64,000 nucleotides of DNA from the NCBI RefSeq assembly GCF_002075795.1, contig NZ_CP020472.1, positions 4,582,501-4,646,500 on the forward strand. The letters are read 5' to 3'. The first letter of the stretch is position 1, and each line of letters starts with the position of its first letter. A program made the position numbers and the translations under genes. The notes under the pieces were generated by a model. That model made no database searches and was not told the DNA's origin. It was given only the letters and a program-made list of their open reading frames with translations. This DNA is from Shewanella japonica. GTDB lineage: Bacteria > Pseudomonadota > Gammaproteobacteria > Enterobacterales > Shewanellaceae. Positions 43,448 to 52,052 of the stretch are shown here, piece by piece.

Positions 43448-44529
43448 TTATACACCTCGTTGCCAGCGCAACGGCTTCACTACTTGATCTTCAGATAAGT
43501 ACTGCACACCAGCAACCACAACTTGATCGCCAATATTAATACCATCAATAATTTCAATACCATGAGTCGTTACATTACCGATAGTCACTATATGCTGATT
43601 CACCGTACCCGTTTCGTCACTGTATAACCAAACAACATCTTGACCATCTGCATCACGCTTAAACACTGCATTAGCAGGAACAATTGCAGTGATAGAACTT
43701 GGCTCTGTCCCAGTCACATCCATACTCACCTCAGCGCTCATACCAGGTAAAACAGTGATAGATTGTGGCCGTGGCAAGGTAAATACCACTTCATAGGTTT
43801 GAGTGCCTTGAGTAATTTGCGTTGCATGTTCTTTCAATTTTACTGGGTATGCTTTTTGAGGATTATTAGCAAAGCGCACCTGAGGGACAAAACTAGAATT
43901 AGGATTAAATCGCGTTACCGTGCTCGCTAATGATTCAGGTACTTGAATCACCACATCAATGTTGCTGTCTTTTGCAGCACTAAAATGGCTTGGTTCGCTT
44001 GTACCATCTGATAGTTGTCCATATCAATCTTGGCAATTGTGCCTGTATATGGCGCTTTCAAAACGGTATAACTTAATTGATCTTTTGCATTCGCAAGATT
44101 CGCTTCAGCTGATTTAAGCTGGGCCTTTGCTAAGTCATACTCTGCGGCAGAAATAAGCTCACGTCTTAATAGCTCACCTTTGCGCTTGAAGTCAGCTGCA
44201 GCAAGCTCATGATCGGCTTCGCGGTTTAATAACGTGTTACGCGCATCTCGATCATCAAGACGTGCAAGCACAGTACCCTTTCGCACTTGCTGCCCTTCAA
44301 ATAACGACAACTCAACTAAATGACCTGAGACTCGAAAAGCAAGGTTAGCTTGTTTAGTCGCAGCGACTTTTGCTGGAAAAGCGCGAATGGAGCCTGCATT
44401 AACATCTGTCACTGTTAGCAATTTCACTGGCCGAGTTGTCGGTGGAGGCGTTTCAATAGACTCAGCAGTACAACCCGATGTCATCAGAATGAACAATAAA
44501 AGTGAAAATGGTAGTAGGAGGTGTTTCAT
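43448..44529 (-). pseudogene. RND membrane-fusion protein gene broken by a one-base deletion
   Basis: Two overlapping frames together make one normal membrane-fusion protein of about 360 residues. The first (43948-44529) has a lipoprotein signal (ILMTSGC), the barrel-sandwich start (SGHLVELSLFEGQQVRKGTVLARLDD), the coiled coil and the return strand (LKAPYTGTIAKIDMD), then runs into TATLMW and a stop. The second (43448-43954) continues with VIQVPESLAS through the beta-barrel and proximal domain. Adding one A to the four-A run at 43970-43973 (coding strand) restores LQKDSNIDVVIQVPES. So the gene is either truly mutated, rescued by slippage, or the site is a sequencing error. If mutated, the pump should lose function. 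Confidence 0.88.
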
Positions 44530-44624
44530 TTTCGAATTCCCAATAGCGAAACAAAGTCATGTAACCTTGATGTAAACAAGGCGCAAAGATACCAGTGATT
44601 ATGGTTGAATAAAATGGAATGATC

Positions 44625-44641
44625 TGGAACCATAGGTTCCA
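44625..44641. promoter_or_regulatory. 17-bp palindrome between the efflux operon and its LysR gene
   Basis: A perfect inverted repeat, tggaacc-ata-ggttcca, sits midway between divergent starts at 44529 and 44759. LysR regulators usually bind symmetric sites in such spacers, so this is the best candidate operator for both genes. Confidence 0.75.
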
Positions 44642-44758
44642 TTAAATGAAACTATATTTGCTTGCTATATACAGAATTGTGTGTGCAAACTGATAATAGA
44701 TAGTCAGGACTTTGTTAACGCTATGGATAAGTTAAATACAATTTAAAGAGTCATCTAG

Positions 44759-45703
44759 ATGAAAACTGAAGATATTTCGCTGTTCCATAGAATCGTTGAA
44801 ACCGGCAGCCTTGTTGAGGCTGCAGACATTTTGAACTTACCAAAATCAACCTTGAGTCGACGCTTACAAGCATTAGAAGATGAATTATCGGTAAAGCTTT
44901 TTCACCGCCAAAGCCGCTCAATGACATTAACAGCATCGGGCAGTCACTTTTACGATAAAACCACTTCAATGATGTCTTCATTAGAAGAAACCTTGTCAGA
45001 ACTGACTAATGAGAAAACCGATGTCGGTGGTCATTTACGAATTCTTGTCTTCCCTATTCCTGAGTTATTGCAAATAACCCAAGGCATTTTACATTTTATG
45101 GATCTGCATCCTTCCATCACAGTTGAAATTATTGTCAGTGCCGAACCTCAAGATATGATCCGCAACAATATTGATTTGGCGTTTATATTGGAAGATTCAT
45201 TTAATGAAAATGAAATGGTTGCTAGGCACATCATGAGCGAGACAGTGCATTTTTTTGCAAGCCCTGAATACCTTGCCCGAGCTGGAACGCCGCAAACCCC
45301 TGAAGAAATCAGCGATCACAATTCAATTTTATTTCGATACCCAAATGGACGAATATTTAATGAAGTCCCATTCGGCCAAGACATGGTTTTATCAGTAAAA
45401 GGGAATTTATGTGTCAACAACCTATCTGTTTGTTTAGAAGCCACTTTAGCTGGAGCTGGTATCGCCATGATGCCATTACCTTTTTGCCAAGATTATGTCA
45501 AAACAGGTCAACTAGAAATGCTGTTCAAAGACTCAGCCCCTTATGAAGGAAAGTGCTATTTAGTCTACCCATCGAGACGATATATTAGCCTTGCCAGCCA
45601 ACGCTTTATTGATCATATGCTCATCGAACTAGAAAACTGTTCACAAACGGGAACCTGTAACCAAATAGCTAAGATTCGTGGTGCGATTAAACCACTGATT
45701 TAG
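44759..45703 (+). CDS. LysR-family regulator of the efflux operon
   Basis: The 314-residue protein has a LysR helix-turn-helix (FHRIVETGSLVEAADILNLPKSTLSRRLQALE) and the effector domain (GGHLRILVFPIPELLQITQGI and LAGAGIAMMPLPF). It is divergent from the RND efflux genes with a perfect palindrome in the 229-bp spacer, a standard arrangement for a LysR activator of a pump. It probably senses a pump substrate. The fusion-protein gene it would control is frameshifted. A hairpin follows its stop, shared with the operon coming from the other side. Confidence 0.92.
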   Translation: MKTEDISLFHRIVETGSLVEAADILNLPKSTLSRRLQALEDELSVKLFHRQSRSMTLTASGSHFYDKTTSMMSSLEETLSELTNEKTDVGGHLRILVFPIPELLQITQGILHFMDLHPSITVEIIVSAEPQDMIRNNIDLAFILEDSFNENEMVARHIMSETVHFFASPEYLARAGTPQTPEEISDHNSILFRYPNGRIFNEVPFGQDMVLSVKGNLCVNNLSVCLEATLAGAGIAMMPLPFCQDYVKTGQLEMLFKDSAPYEGKCYLVYPSRRYISLASQRFIDHMLIELENCSQTGTCNQIAKIRGAIKPLI

Positions 45704-45742
45704 GCCAATTCAACACCTATAATATTGAAATATTTAATAAAA

Positions 45743-45767
45743 AAGGATGTCCTTTCTGACATCCTTA
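45743..45767. terminator. Terminator between the LysR gene and the four-gene envelope operon
   Basis: The stem aaggatgtc / gacatcctt with a seven-base loop has a six-T run on the minus strand, so it mainly ends the minus-strand operon. The plus-strand T stretch is weaker. Confidence 0.82.
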
Positions 45768-45773
45768 TTTCAT

Positions 45774-46079
45774 TTATAGCGGCTTTTTATTGTCGATTTC
45801 GAGTAAAGCCAACAATAATTTTTTCTCTTTAGGTGACAACGACGCCACCGCTTTTTTTACATTTTTCTGATATTGGGCAAGCGTCACCTTGTCGCCAGCG
45901 ATTGCTGCATCTAGGGTTTGTTCATACTTAACCAATAAATTATTCATTTTATCGGCATTATCCATGTTCTTTTTGTGCGCGGTATAAGCGAAAAACAACA
46001 CAATTAACAAGGTAAGCAAGCTAAAAAAATTGAAGTCTAAGGTGAAAGTAACCTTGGATTTTTTGGCAGTTTCAGTCAT
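45774..46079 (-). CDS. Small single-pass membrane protein, fourth gene of an unknown envelope operon
   Basis: This 101-residue product has one membrane helix (about 17-33, FFSLLTLLIVLFFAYTA) after a basic/Thr-rich start, and a charged helical tail (NNLLVKYEQTLDAAIAGDK, then LSPKEKKLLLALLEI). I do not recognise a family. It begins four bases after the 63-residue gene on the same strand, and both are short bitopic proteins with helical tails, which suggests they act together. It ends next to the operon terminator. Confidence 0.68.
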   Translation of the reverse strand: MTETAKKSKVTFTLDFNFFSLLTLLIVLFFAYTAHKKNMDNADKMNNLLVKYEQTLDAAIAGDKVTLAQYQKNVKKAVASLSPKEKKLLLALLEIDNKKPL

Positions 46080-46083
46080 AGGG

Positions 46084-46275
46084 TTACTCCGTTATCATTG
46101 AAATTTTAAGTTTTATTAATTCAGCCTGTTTACCAAGCTCTGCAATGGCGGCTTGTTCTTGTAGATTAAAGTAATAAATACACCCCACTACAATTAAGGC
46201 TACAAGTAAGGTTGATATGTTTTCAGCTAGCCATCCGACAACTAGCTCTACAATCCATGAGAGTGCGTTAGTCAT
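46084..46275 (-). CDS. Very small membrane protein, third gene of an unknown envelope operon
   Basis: The 63-residue product is mostly one hydrophobic region: LSWIVELVVGWLAENISTLLVALIVVGCIYYF with a short charged helix (LQEQAAIAELGKQAELIKLKI) after it. The first stretch may form a re-entrant or amphipathic helix before the true membrane helix (about 22-37). It is not a family I know. It is separated by 117 bases from the 853-residue gene and by four from the 101-residue gene. Length, composition and tight spacing support it as a real gene rather than chance. Confidence 0.62.
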   Translation of the reverse strand: MTNALSWIVELVVGWLAENISTLLVALIVVGCIYYFNLQEQAAIAELGKQAELIKLKISMITE

Positions 46276-46392
46276 TATTTTTCATCTCGTATACTTTCCT
46301 TGCCCTGTCTTTCATTCGATAAAAACAAAGCGTTTCAACACCAACAACTTGCTGTCTACTGGCATCGTTAACAGTGATAATTATTACTTGCC

Positions 46393-48954
46393 TCATATTG
46401 TCGCCTTACATTTTGGCAGCTCTTGGTAATCAAAGGTATTCAGGCTGATTGATTGACTAATGGCCGCAGCATCAAGGCTTTTTAACATAAAGCAGCGGTA
46501 GCGCTTACTGTTCTCAAGCTCTAACAAAATAAGGTTATTATGGCCTTTACTCTTTAAGCTATTAAGTAAAGCTAAGGTTTCTTCATTATTATTTAAATAG
46601 CTGACCATATTGGTTTCAAGCTTATCAATAACTGACTTCTTCCCAACCGAGCCTTGGCTTAAATTAAACCAATAAATCGGGTCGTCATAATTAGAAATAA
46701 AGTTAGTGGCTAACTCGCTAACCTTAGGTTTATAGAAGTACTTTTGCTCTGCAAGCACACCGATATTCGTATGCTCTAAAAAGTTTGGCATGCTGACTGA
46801 TTTCACTTTATTGTCCGCTAACCTGACACCCATATAAGCCCCCACATTGAGGTCTTGTTTTAGTACAGTAATATTCGTGTCAAATGGCGAGACAACCTCT
46901 TGAAACCCCAGTAACTTAGGGATAAATTGCAGTTGTTTATGAGCAAAATCATCGTAAATTCTAAATGGATTTTCCCTTGAAATAATCTCACCAGTAGCTG
47001 CATCCTGAGTGTCTGTATTGGCATATAGCAGCTCAGCAACAACACCAATAACAGCTAAACGGCGATAGGTACTGTGGATACCATTCTCAATATCCATCAC
47101 GTAACCAAAGCCCATAGTAAAGCCTTGGTCAAGCAATGACTCTGTACTGTATGTATCAGCAAAATTAGCCATCATTTGGTTGTAAGCACTTTTGCTGTTC
47201 AGGCTAGCACCAACCGGCAACGCAAAGGCCAAGACACCGCCTACAATCGCGACAGATAAATACCCTTTATGGCGTGGATATAGGTAAAGGCCAATTTTTA
47301 AAAATAACCCGCCAATCGCAAACAAGCTGGCGACAATACTAAAGGGAGGAATAACCGCTAAGGTGACCGCATCTTTACCCAGTTTATGCATACTACCGCC
47401 AGGCGAAAATGCGGCTGTGGCTGCCGTCGATGTGACCATTTTAATGAACGAAATATTGTCTTGTTGATCCAGCCATTTTTTCTTGTAATTTTGTTCAGAA
47501 ATGCCTGGTGTAAAGCTCGACAAATAAAATGGCCCTAGGCTATCACTTGCAAACTGCTTAACAACATCAGAACGAGCAAATGCCACTCGGTCAAGCCTTG
47601 GCTTTGGTAGCTTAAATTGAGATGACGCAAGATATTCATTCCAAATGGCTTTGGCTCGGCCTTTATATTTAGCTTCAATCGCATTTCGCAGTTGTTGATG
47701 ATCATCAAATGTCCAATCATTACTGACGTTAACGATCCCACTTTTAAATGTGCTAATCGCTATTTGGGTCGCGATTGTTGAGCTAAGGTACTGCTCATAC
47801 TCCATGTCTTCTGGAATGCCATAATGGCGGTGTAAGTAGTTCACTCGCCCTCTATCAAACATTCCCAGTAAATTATATTTAGACTTAAACACTTTAGAAG
47901 CGTTGATCTCATCAGGTGCTAAGTAAATACCGAACGGTTCTCCATCTTCAAATTTGAGGTTGTTGATGTAATCTGCAAAGAGTTGTCTATTTCTATCTCG
48001 GCAATCTCTTTTACAATCTGAGTCCCAGTATCTTCTTTTAAATTCACTAAATTCTTTACGAAGCACACTTTCATCATCAGTGGCATAGCTTTCTCTAAAC
48101 TCACCTGCAGTAAGCAAGGCTTCAGAGTATTCTTTCCAGTGGTCACTGATATTAGTATTAGCTTGCTTTAGTAACGCAACACGCTCAGCTTCAATCAATG
48201 CATAATTATTTTCTCTTTTAAATGCAGTGACATACTCTTTACTGGCTTGCTTATATTGCGAAAACTCTTGCTCATAAACGCGATCAAACTGACGAATTCG
48301 CGGTAACGCTTCTGCTATAAACACATCTTCTTGGCGGCTTAACAAAAACTGATTGGCCATGCTTTCTAAATTACTGCCAATCAGGCTATTAAAGCCCGTT
48401 GATAAGTAAGCTAAAGACGGGATCATTGCGACCATCAATTGCTTTCGATTTGGGTCACTGGCAATGTTATCTAACTCTGGAAATCCTTCAATACTGACCA
48501 CTTCAGCCAAGTAAGCTTCTTTATAAACAATAGCTCTTACGGCACCTAGCTTACCTTCATTACTGGTAATGTTAACCGCGGTATCGACTGCCACGCGAAG
48601 CGAAGGAATGATAAGCGCCCAAGCAACCAGTAATACTAGCGGCCTAATTTTCCAATTTAGCTGCTTATTAACATATTTATCGTCTTTATCAGCCAATGAA
48701 GGCAAGAGCGTTTTAACTCGTTTACTGTTAACGAAAAACGTTGTGATACATAAAGCCAAACCAAAACCAGACAAGACTCGACCAAAAAGTTCGAGCCGCT
48801 CGGCGTTTAGACTAAATTCACCAAAAACCTGTTGAATAGGCTGAGCATATAAGTCAATCAATAGCACATTGAGCGATAACTCTAAACAAACATACACACT
48901 GAACAAAGCCAGTATGAACACAATAATGAAGTGCTCAAAAAGTTTACTTTTCAT
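46393..48954 (-). CDS. Large multi-pass membrane protein of unknown function
   Basis: The 853-residue protein has an N-terminal group of three membrane helices (about 8-33, 60-78 and 104-124), a long soluble region of about 380 residues rich in charged helices (with a Cys-rich WDSDCKRDCRDRN near 300), and a second membrane group near 530-605 (LAVIPPFSIVASLFAIGGLFLKIGLYLYP, VAIVGGVLAFALPVGASL). A C-terminal soluble domain of about 240 residues follows. No known catalytic or transport motif is seen. Its ATG overlaps the stop of the lipoprotein gene by 11 bases, so the two are made together and probably form a complex across the periplasm (inference). Confidence 0.72.
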   Translation of the reverse strand: MKSKLFEHFIIVFILALFSVYVCLELSLNVLLIDLYAQPIQQVFGEFSLNAERLELFGRVLSGFGLALCITTFFVNSKRVKTLLPSLADKDDKYVNKQLNWKIRPLVLLVAWALIIPSLRVAVDTAVNITSNEGKLGAVRAIVYKEAYLAEVVSIEGFPELDNIASDPNRKQLMVAMIPSLAYLSTGFNSLIGSNLESMANQFLLSRQEDVFIAEALPRIRQFDRVYEQEFSQYKQASKEYVTAFKRENNYALIEAERVALLKQANTNISDHWKEYSEALLTAGEFRESYATDDESVLRKEFSEFKRRYWDSDCKRDCRDRNRQLFADYINNLKFEDGEPFGIYLAPDEINASKVFKSKYNLLGMFDRGRVNYLHRHYGIPEDMEYEQYLSSTIATQIAISTFKSGIVNVSNDWTFDDHQQLRNAIEAKYKGRAKAIWNEYLASSQFKLPKPRLDRVAFARSDVVKQFASDSLGPFYLSSFTPGISEQNYKKKWLDQQDNISFIKMVTSTAATAAFSPGGSMHKLGKDAVTLAVIPPFSIVASLFAIGGLFLKIGLYLYPRHKGYLSVAIVGGVLAFALPVGASLNSKSAYNQMMANFADTYSTESLLDQGFTMGFGYVMDIENGIHSTYRRLAVIGVVAELLYANTDTQDAATGEIISRENPFRIYDDFAHKQLQFIPKLLGFQEVVSPFDTNITVLKQDLNVGAYMGVRLADNKVKSVSMPNFLEHTNIGVLAEQKYFYKPKVSELATNFISNYDDPIYWFNLSQGSVGKKSVIDKLETNMVSYLNNNEETLALLNSLKSKGHNNLILLELENSKRYRCFMLKSLDAAAISQSISLNTFDYQELPKCKATI

Positions 48955-49987
48955 TATTTACGCGCCTTAAAATTGCTCTGCCATTTACGGTTTTAGTGTT
49001 ACCGTCGCCAATTCTGCTACTGCATTCAGCAAGTAAATGACTTTCTGGCTTAATGCATCGATCGGCAATTAACTTGTTGTTATCGCCATAAGGCTTTTTA
49101 TCACCCCATATGTTGAGATAAACCCCTTCGCTAAATAGCGCTTCTTGCTCAGCTAACTGATTAAAGTCAGCATCTTTAGGCAATGTAGCTACCAGTAGTT
49201 GTTGGTCGATTTTTAATGGTGGTTTTAGCTCATCGTTTACTGGATCATTAACCAAACTAGTATTGGTTTTCATGCACGCAGTTAATGGATCCGACTCGAA
49301 AATAATGGCTAAGGTTTCACTATCACCAAAGCTATCGTTTACTTGTATTTGGGTGACCCCGTGAGATGACGAACGAATAAATCTTTGCTGGCTATTTGCT
49401 TTGGTGGTGATGGCCTGAAACCCTGCGATCTTAACCGACGCAGCCTGACTCGCAGACACAATAAATGAATTGGCATGTTGTTCAAACACCTGACTCACAA
49501 CTTGCATAAGCTGCTTCAATTGGGCGTTTGTTGTGTTAGCAGATGGCTGAAATATTAACTGGTCTTGTGCTGAGAATGTAGCAGAAAAGTCTTCATAAAA
49601 ATCGTTAAGTGGCATCAATTCACGCTCGGGATTAACGACTTTCCACTGTTCATCGCTATAAATGACTTTTAAAACAAAGCCACTAAGTAAATCTTGATGC
49701 TGACCAATATAACTCGGCAACGGTCTATCGCTAATTTGATAATAAAGCGCAGATTGACACACATTTTGATTTAACGGCAATACTTCACCAGTGCGACTGA
49801 TGACCAGATTACGACGTTCTAATGCATGTTGTAAGGCTTGATCTTTTGAAAGTAAACTTGCGTGGGCTGCGATAGATGGGCTGATATTGATAGCAGGTTT
49901 ATAGCTATCTGGTCTTTTATCCACTGCACATCCGGTAAACATAAGCGCTACCAGTAAACCAATACAGACATTTCTCAATAACGACAC
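48944..49987 (-). CDS. Lipoprotein of unknown function, first gene of an envelope operon
   Basis: The 347-residue product has a lipoprotein signal peptide (LVALMFTGC, Cys at residue 20) with Ala after the cysteine, so it should be moved to the outer membrane. The mature part is a hydrophilic alpha/beta protein with NLVISRTGEVLPLNQN, GFVLKVIYSDEQWKVV and paired cysteines near 78 and 232 that might form a disulfide. I do not recognise a domain. It is the first gene of a four-gene set ending at 45774 and overlaps the 853-residue membrane protein. The set has the layout of a trans-envelope complex, but no function can be read. Confidence 0.72.
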   Translation of the reverse strand: MSLLRNVCIGLLVALMFTGCAVDKRPDSYKPAINISPSIAAHASLLSKDQALQHALERRNLVISRTGEVLPLNQNVCQSALYYQISDRPLPSYIGQHQDLLSGFVLKVIYSDEQWKVVNPERELMPLNDFYEDFSATFSAQDQLIFQPSANTTNAQLKQLMQVVSQVFEQHANSFIVSASQAASVKIAGFQAITTKANSQQRFIRSSSHGVTQIQVNDSFGDSETLAIIFESDPLTACMKTNTSLVNDPVNDELKPPLKIDQQLLVATLPKDADFNQLAEQEALFSEGVYLNIWGDKKPYGDNNKLIADRCIKPESHLLAECSSRIGDGNTKTVNGRAILRRVNNEK

Positions 49988-50672
49988 AAAAATCCCTCTT
50001 CTTTATCATTGCGAACTGAAAGTAAAGCAGAAAATTAACAAATGCAACGAAAGTGGAGCCTTATTCGTTCAATAAGTGATCTAAAGTCGCTTTTTATAAC
50101 GTTTACTGTCATTTCTGCCTATTTTTCAAACAGTAATATTGAAGCGCTCCAACTGACTTTATCCTTTATCACTCAGGTCACCTTTAAGGTATTTCTGCAA
50201 TTCCGCCACCCAAGCTGTGATATCTCCAGTGGTGTCATTCACAATAAACTTAAATTTTTAAGATCGACTCTCCAACTAATGGCTTCTGTTTATCTTGCAT
50301 CATGCGGTTTGGTTTTTAATCGATAATTCAAAACCTTAATTCACAAGTTGCTAATGTTAATGACCATCAAAATATGTACTCATCCCCCCAGCTATGATCG
50401 CTTTGTACGAAAATAGCTCAATGCACTATTGCGATCGCATACATCATATGTTTACACTAATTATATCAATTTGCTTGTATATCTGTTTGTAAACATAGGT
50501 CGCCAAATCGATGACCCATTTATTTGCACTGTTGTCAGTTAGCCCTGCCTCAATTGATACAGAGAAGAAAGCAGCCTGACGTTGACTGTTTCCTCTTATA
50601 AAAAATAAGCCCTTATAGCCCGAAAATGTAAGAGCTGACATTATTTTCCCCTAGTAAATAAATGGACTATTT
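49988..50672. other. Intergenic region upstream of the kappa-carrageenase gene
   Basis: This 685-bp stretch has two small open frames (50042-50326 plus and 50444-50641 minus) without ribosome-binding sites or recognisable products, which I treat as chance. A 10-bp perfect inverted repeat, tatgtttaca (50447-50456) and tgtaaacata (50488-50497), lies about 180 bases before the carrageenase start. A gcgatcgc palindrome is at 50431-50438. Confidence 0.55.
50447..50497. promoter_or_regulatory. Inverted repeat tatgtttaca / tgtaaacata upstream of the carrageenase gene
   Basis: Two perfect 10-bp arms are 31 bases apart. Arm length and distance suggest paired half-sites for a regulator or a cruciform. 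The position before a polysaccharide-inducible gene makes a regulatory role plausible; no regulator gene is adjacent. Confidence 0.45.
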
Positions 50673-51896
50673 ATGAACAAACTTAGAAAGTTAACGGTAC
50701 TCACATGCAGTATTGCCAGTCTTTTCTCTCTACATAGCTTTGCCGCAGCGCCTAGCGCACCACCTATTGCTAAACCTGGTGAAACTTGGGTATTACAAGC
50801 CAAGCGTTCTGATGAATTTAATAATAAAGACTCTGCTAAATGGAACTTTCAGCCTGAAAACTTTGGCGTTTGGTCTTGGCGCGACAGTAATGCTGTTGTT
50901 TCTGGCGGCAAGCTGACTCTAACCACTCGACGTGAAAATCACACTCGTACTTTCTGGGATGGTTGTAATAAAAAACAAGTGCCAAACTACCCTTTGTACT
51001 ACACCTCAGGCATAGCTAAATCACGTGCAACGGGTAATTACGGTTATTACGAAGCAAGAATTAAAGGCGCAAGTACTTACCCTGGAGTATCACCTGCATT
51101 TTGGATGTATAGTACGATTGATCGCACCCTGACTGAAGACGGCGATGTGCAATACAGCGAAATTGATGTGGTTGAGTTAACGCAAAAAAATGAAGTTAGA
51201 AAATCAGATCATGACCTACACAACATTGTAGTCATTAATGGTGAGCCCACTTGGCAACGCCCGTTAAAAGTGCCATTTAATCACAATCAAATAATTCTGC
51301 CTTATGATCCTCGCAACGACTTTCATACCTATGGTGTAAACGTCACTAAAGACAGTATCACTTGGTATGTCGATGGTAAAGAAATCGCCACTAAGGAAAA
51401 TAAATATTGGCATCGTCAGATGAACTTAACGCTGTCACAGGGATTACGTGCCCCATTAACTGAATTTAGATGTAACCAGTTCTATCCATCAGATCAACGA
51501 CCATCTGCCGGTTACCCAACCTCAATGGAAGTTGACTACGTTAGAACATGGTTTAAAACCAACGGTGGCACTGGGCCAACCGATCCTACTGACCCAACCG
51601 ATCCGACCGATCCTGGTAATGGTAATGATTGCCCTACTACTTGGGTTCCGGTAACAGGGGTGACAGTCACACCAGCTTCTAAGGTGCTTGCTAAAAACCA
51701 AACTGTTAGCCTGAATACTACGGTATTGCCGCAATGCGCCACCAATAAAAAAGTCACATATTCATCAAGTAATGCCACTGTTGCCGTGGTTAACTCAAAT
51801 GGCGTTGTTACCGCGCGTAAACGGGGTAATGCTGTCATTACAGTAAAAACCAAAAATAAAGGTAAGGTAGATACGGTCAATATTACGGTTAATTAA
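50673..51896 (+). CDS. cgkA: Kappa-carrageenase (GH16) with Ig-like C-terminal domain
   Basis: The 407-residue secreted enzyme has a signal peptide (1-25, LHSFAAA) and a GH16 catalytic domain (about 35-300). The acid/base motif is EIDVVE, with Glu163, Asp165 and Glu168, the same numbers I recall for the Pseudoalteromonas carrageenovora enzyme. Long stretches agree with that kappa-carrageenase as I remember it: YPLYYTSGIAKSRATGNY, GVSPAFWMYSTIDR, DPRNDFHTYGVNVTKD, WHRQMNLTLSQGLRAP. A Thr-Asp-Pro repeat linker (about 303-318) joins a BIG2-like domain (about 325-407, VTGVTVTPASKVLAKNQTV) that may bind carbohydrate. It cuts beta-1,4 links in kappa-carrageenan outside the cell. No sulfatase or other carrageenan gene is in the window, so it looks isolated, possibly acquired. 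Confidence 0.95.
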   Translation: MNKLRKLTVLTCSIASLFSLHSFAAAPSAPPIAKPGETWVLQAKRSDEFNNKDSAKWNFQPENFGVWSWRDSNAVVSGGKLTLTTRRENHTRTFWDGCNKKQVPNYPLYYTSGIAKSRATGNYGYYEARIKGASTYPGVSPAFWMYSTIDRTLTEDGDVQYSEIDVVELTQKNEVRKSDHDLHNIVVINGEPTWQRPLKVPFNHNQIILPYDPRNDFHTYGVNVTKDSITWYVDGKEIATKENKYWHRQMNLTLSQGLRAPLTEFRCNQFYPSDQRPSAGYPTSMEVDYVRTWFKTNGGTGPTDPTDPTDPTDPGNGNDCPTTWVPVTGVTVTPASKVLAKNQTVSLNTTVLPQCATNKKVTYSSSNATVAVVNSNGVVTARKRGNAVITVKTKNKGKVDTVNITVN

Positions 51897-51936
51897 TCGA
51901 CTTAATATTGCATTAAACTCACCTATCCAAACCGTT

Positions 51937-51992
51937 ACAAGCTTATTGTTACATAAACTCGATCAGTTTATGTATGCAGCCAATAAGCTTGT
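51937..51992. other. Large nested hairpin after the carrageenase gene
   Basis: A 12-bp perfect outer stem (acaagcttattg 51937-51948, caataagcttgt 51981-51992) encloses a 9-bp inner stem (acataaact / agtttatgt) with a five-base loop. It has no T-run. It could protect the carrageenase mRNA end, act as a factor-dependent terminator, or be a small repeat element. Confidence 0.7.
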
Positions 51993-52052
51993 TAACTGGC
52001 GCTCCTTCAATAACGATGAAGGTTTTATGGTGTAACTAAAAAAGGTGACAAA

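Noticed and set aside
43965..43978. Programmed -1 frameshift in the fusion-protein gene
   Set aside because: Only one of the two tRNAs could re-pair in gcaaaag and relatives of this family use a single frame; mutation or sequencing error is more likely.
50042..50326. 94-codon frame upstream of the carrageenase gene
   Set aside because: No ribosome-binding site, no signal or domain, composition unlike neighbouring genes.
50444..50641. 65-codon minus-strand frame upstream of the carrageenase gene
   Set aside because: Covers an inverted repeat and the likely promoter of the plus-strand gene; no recognisable product.
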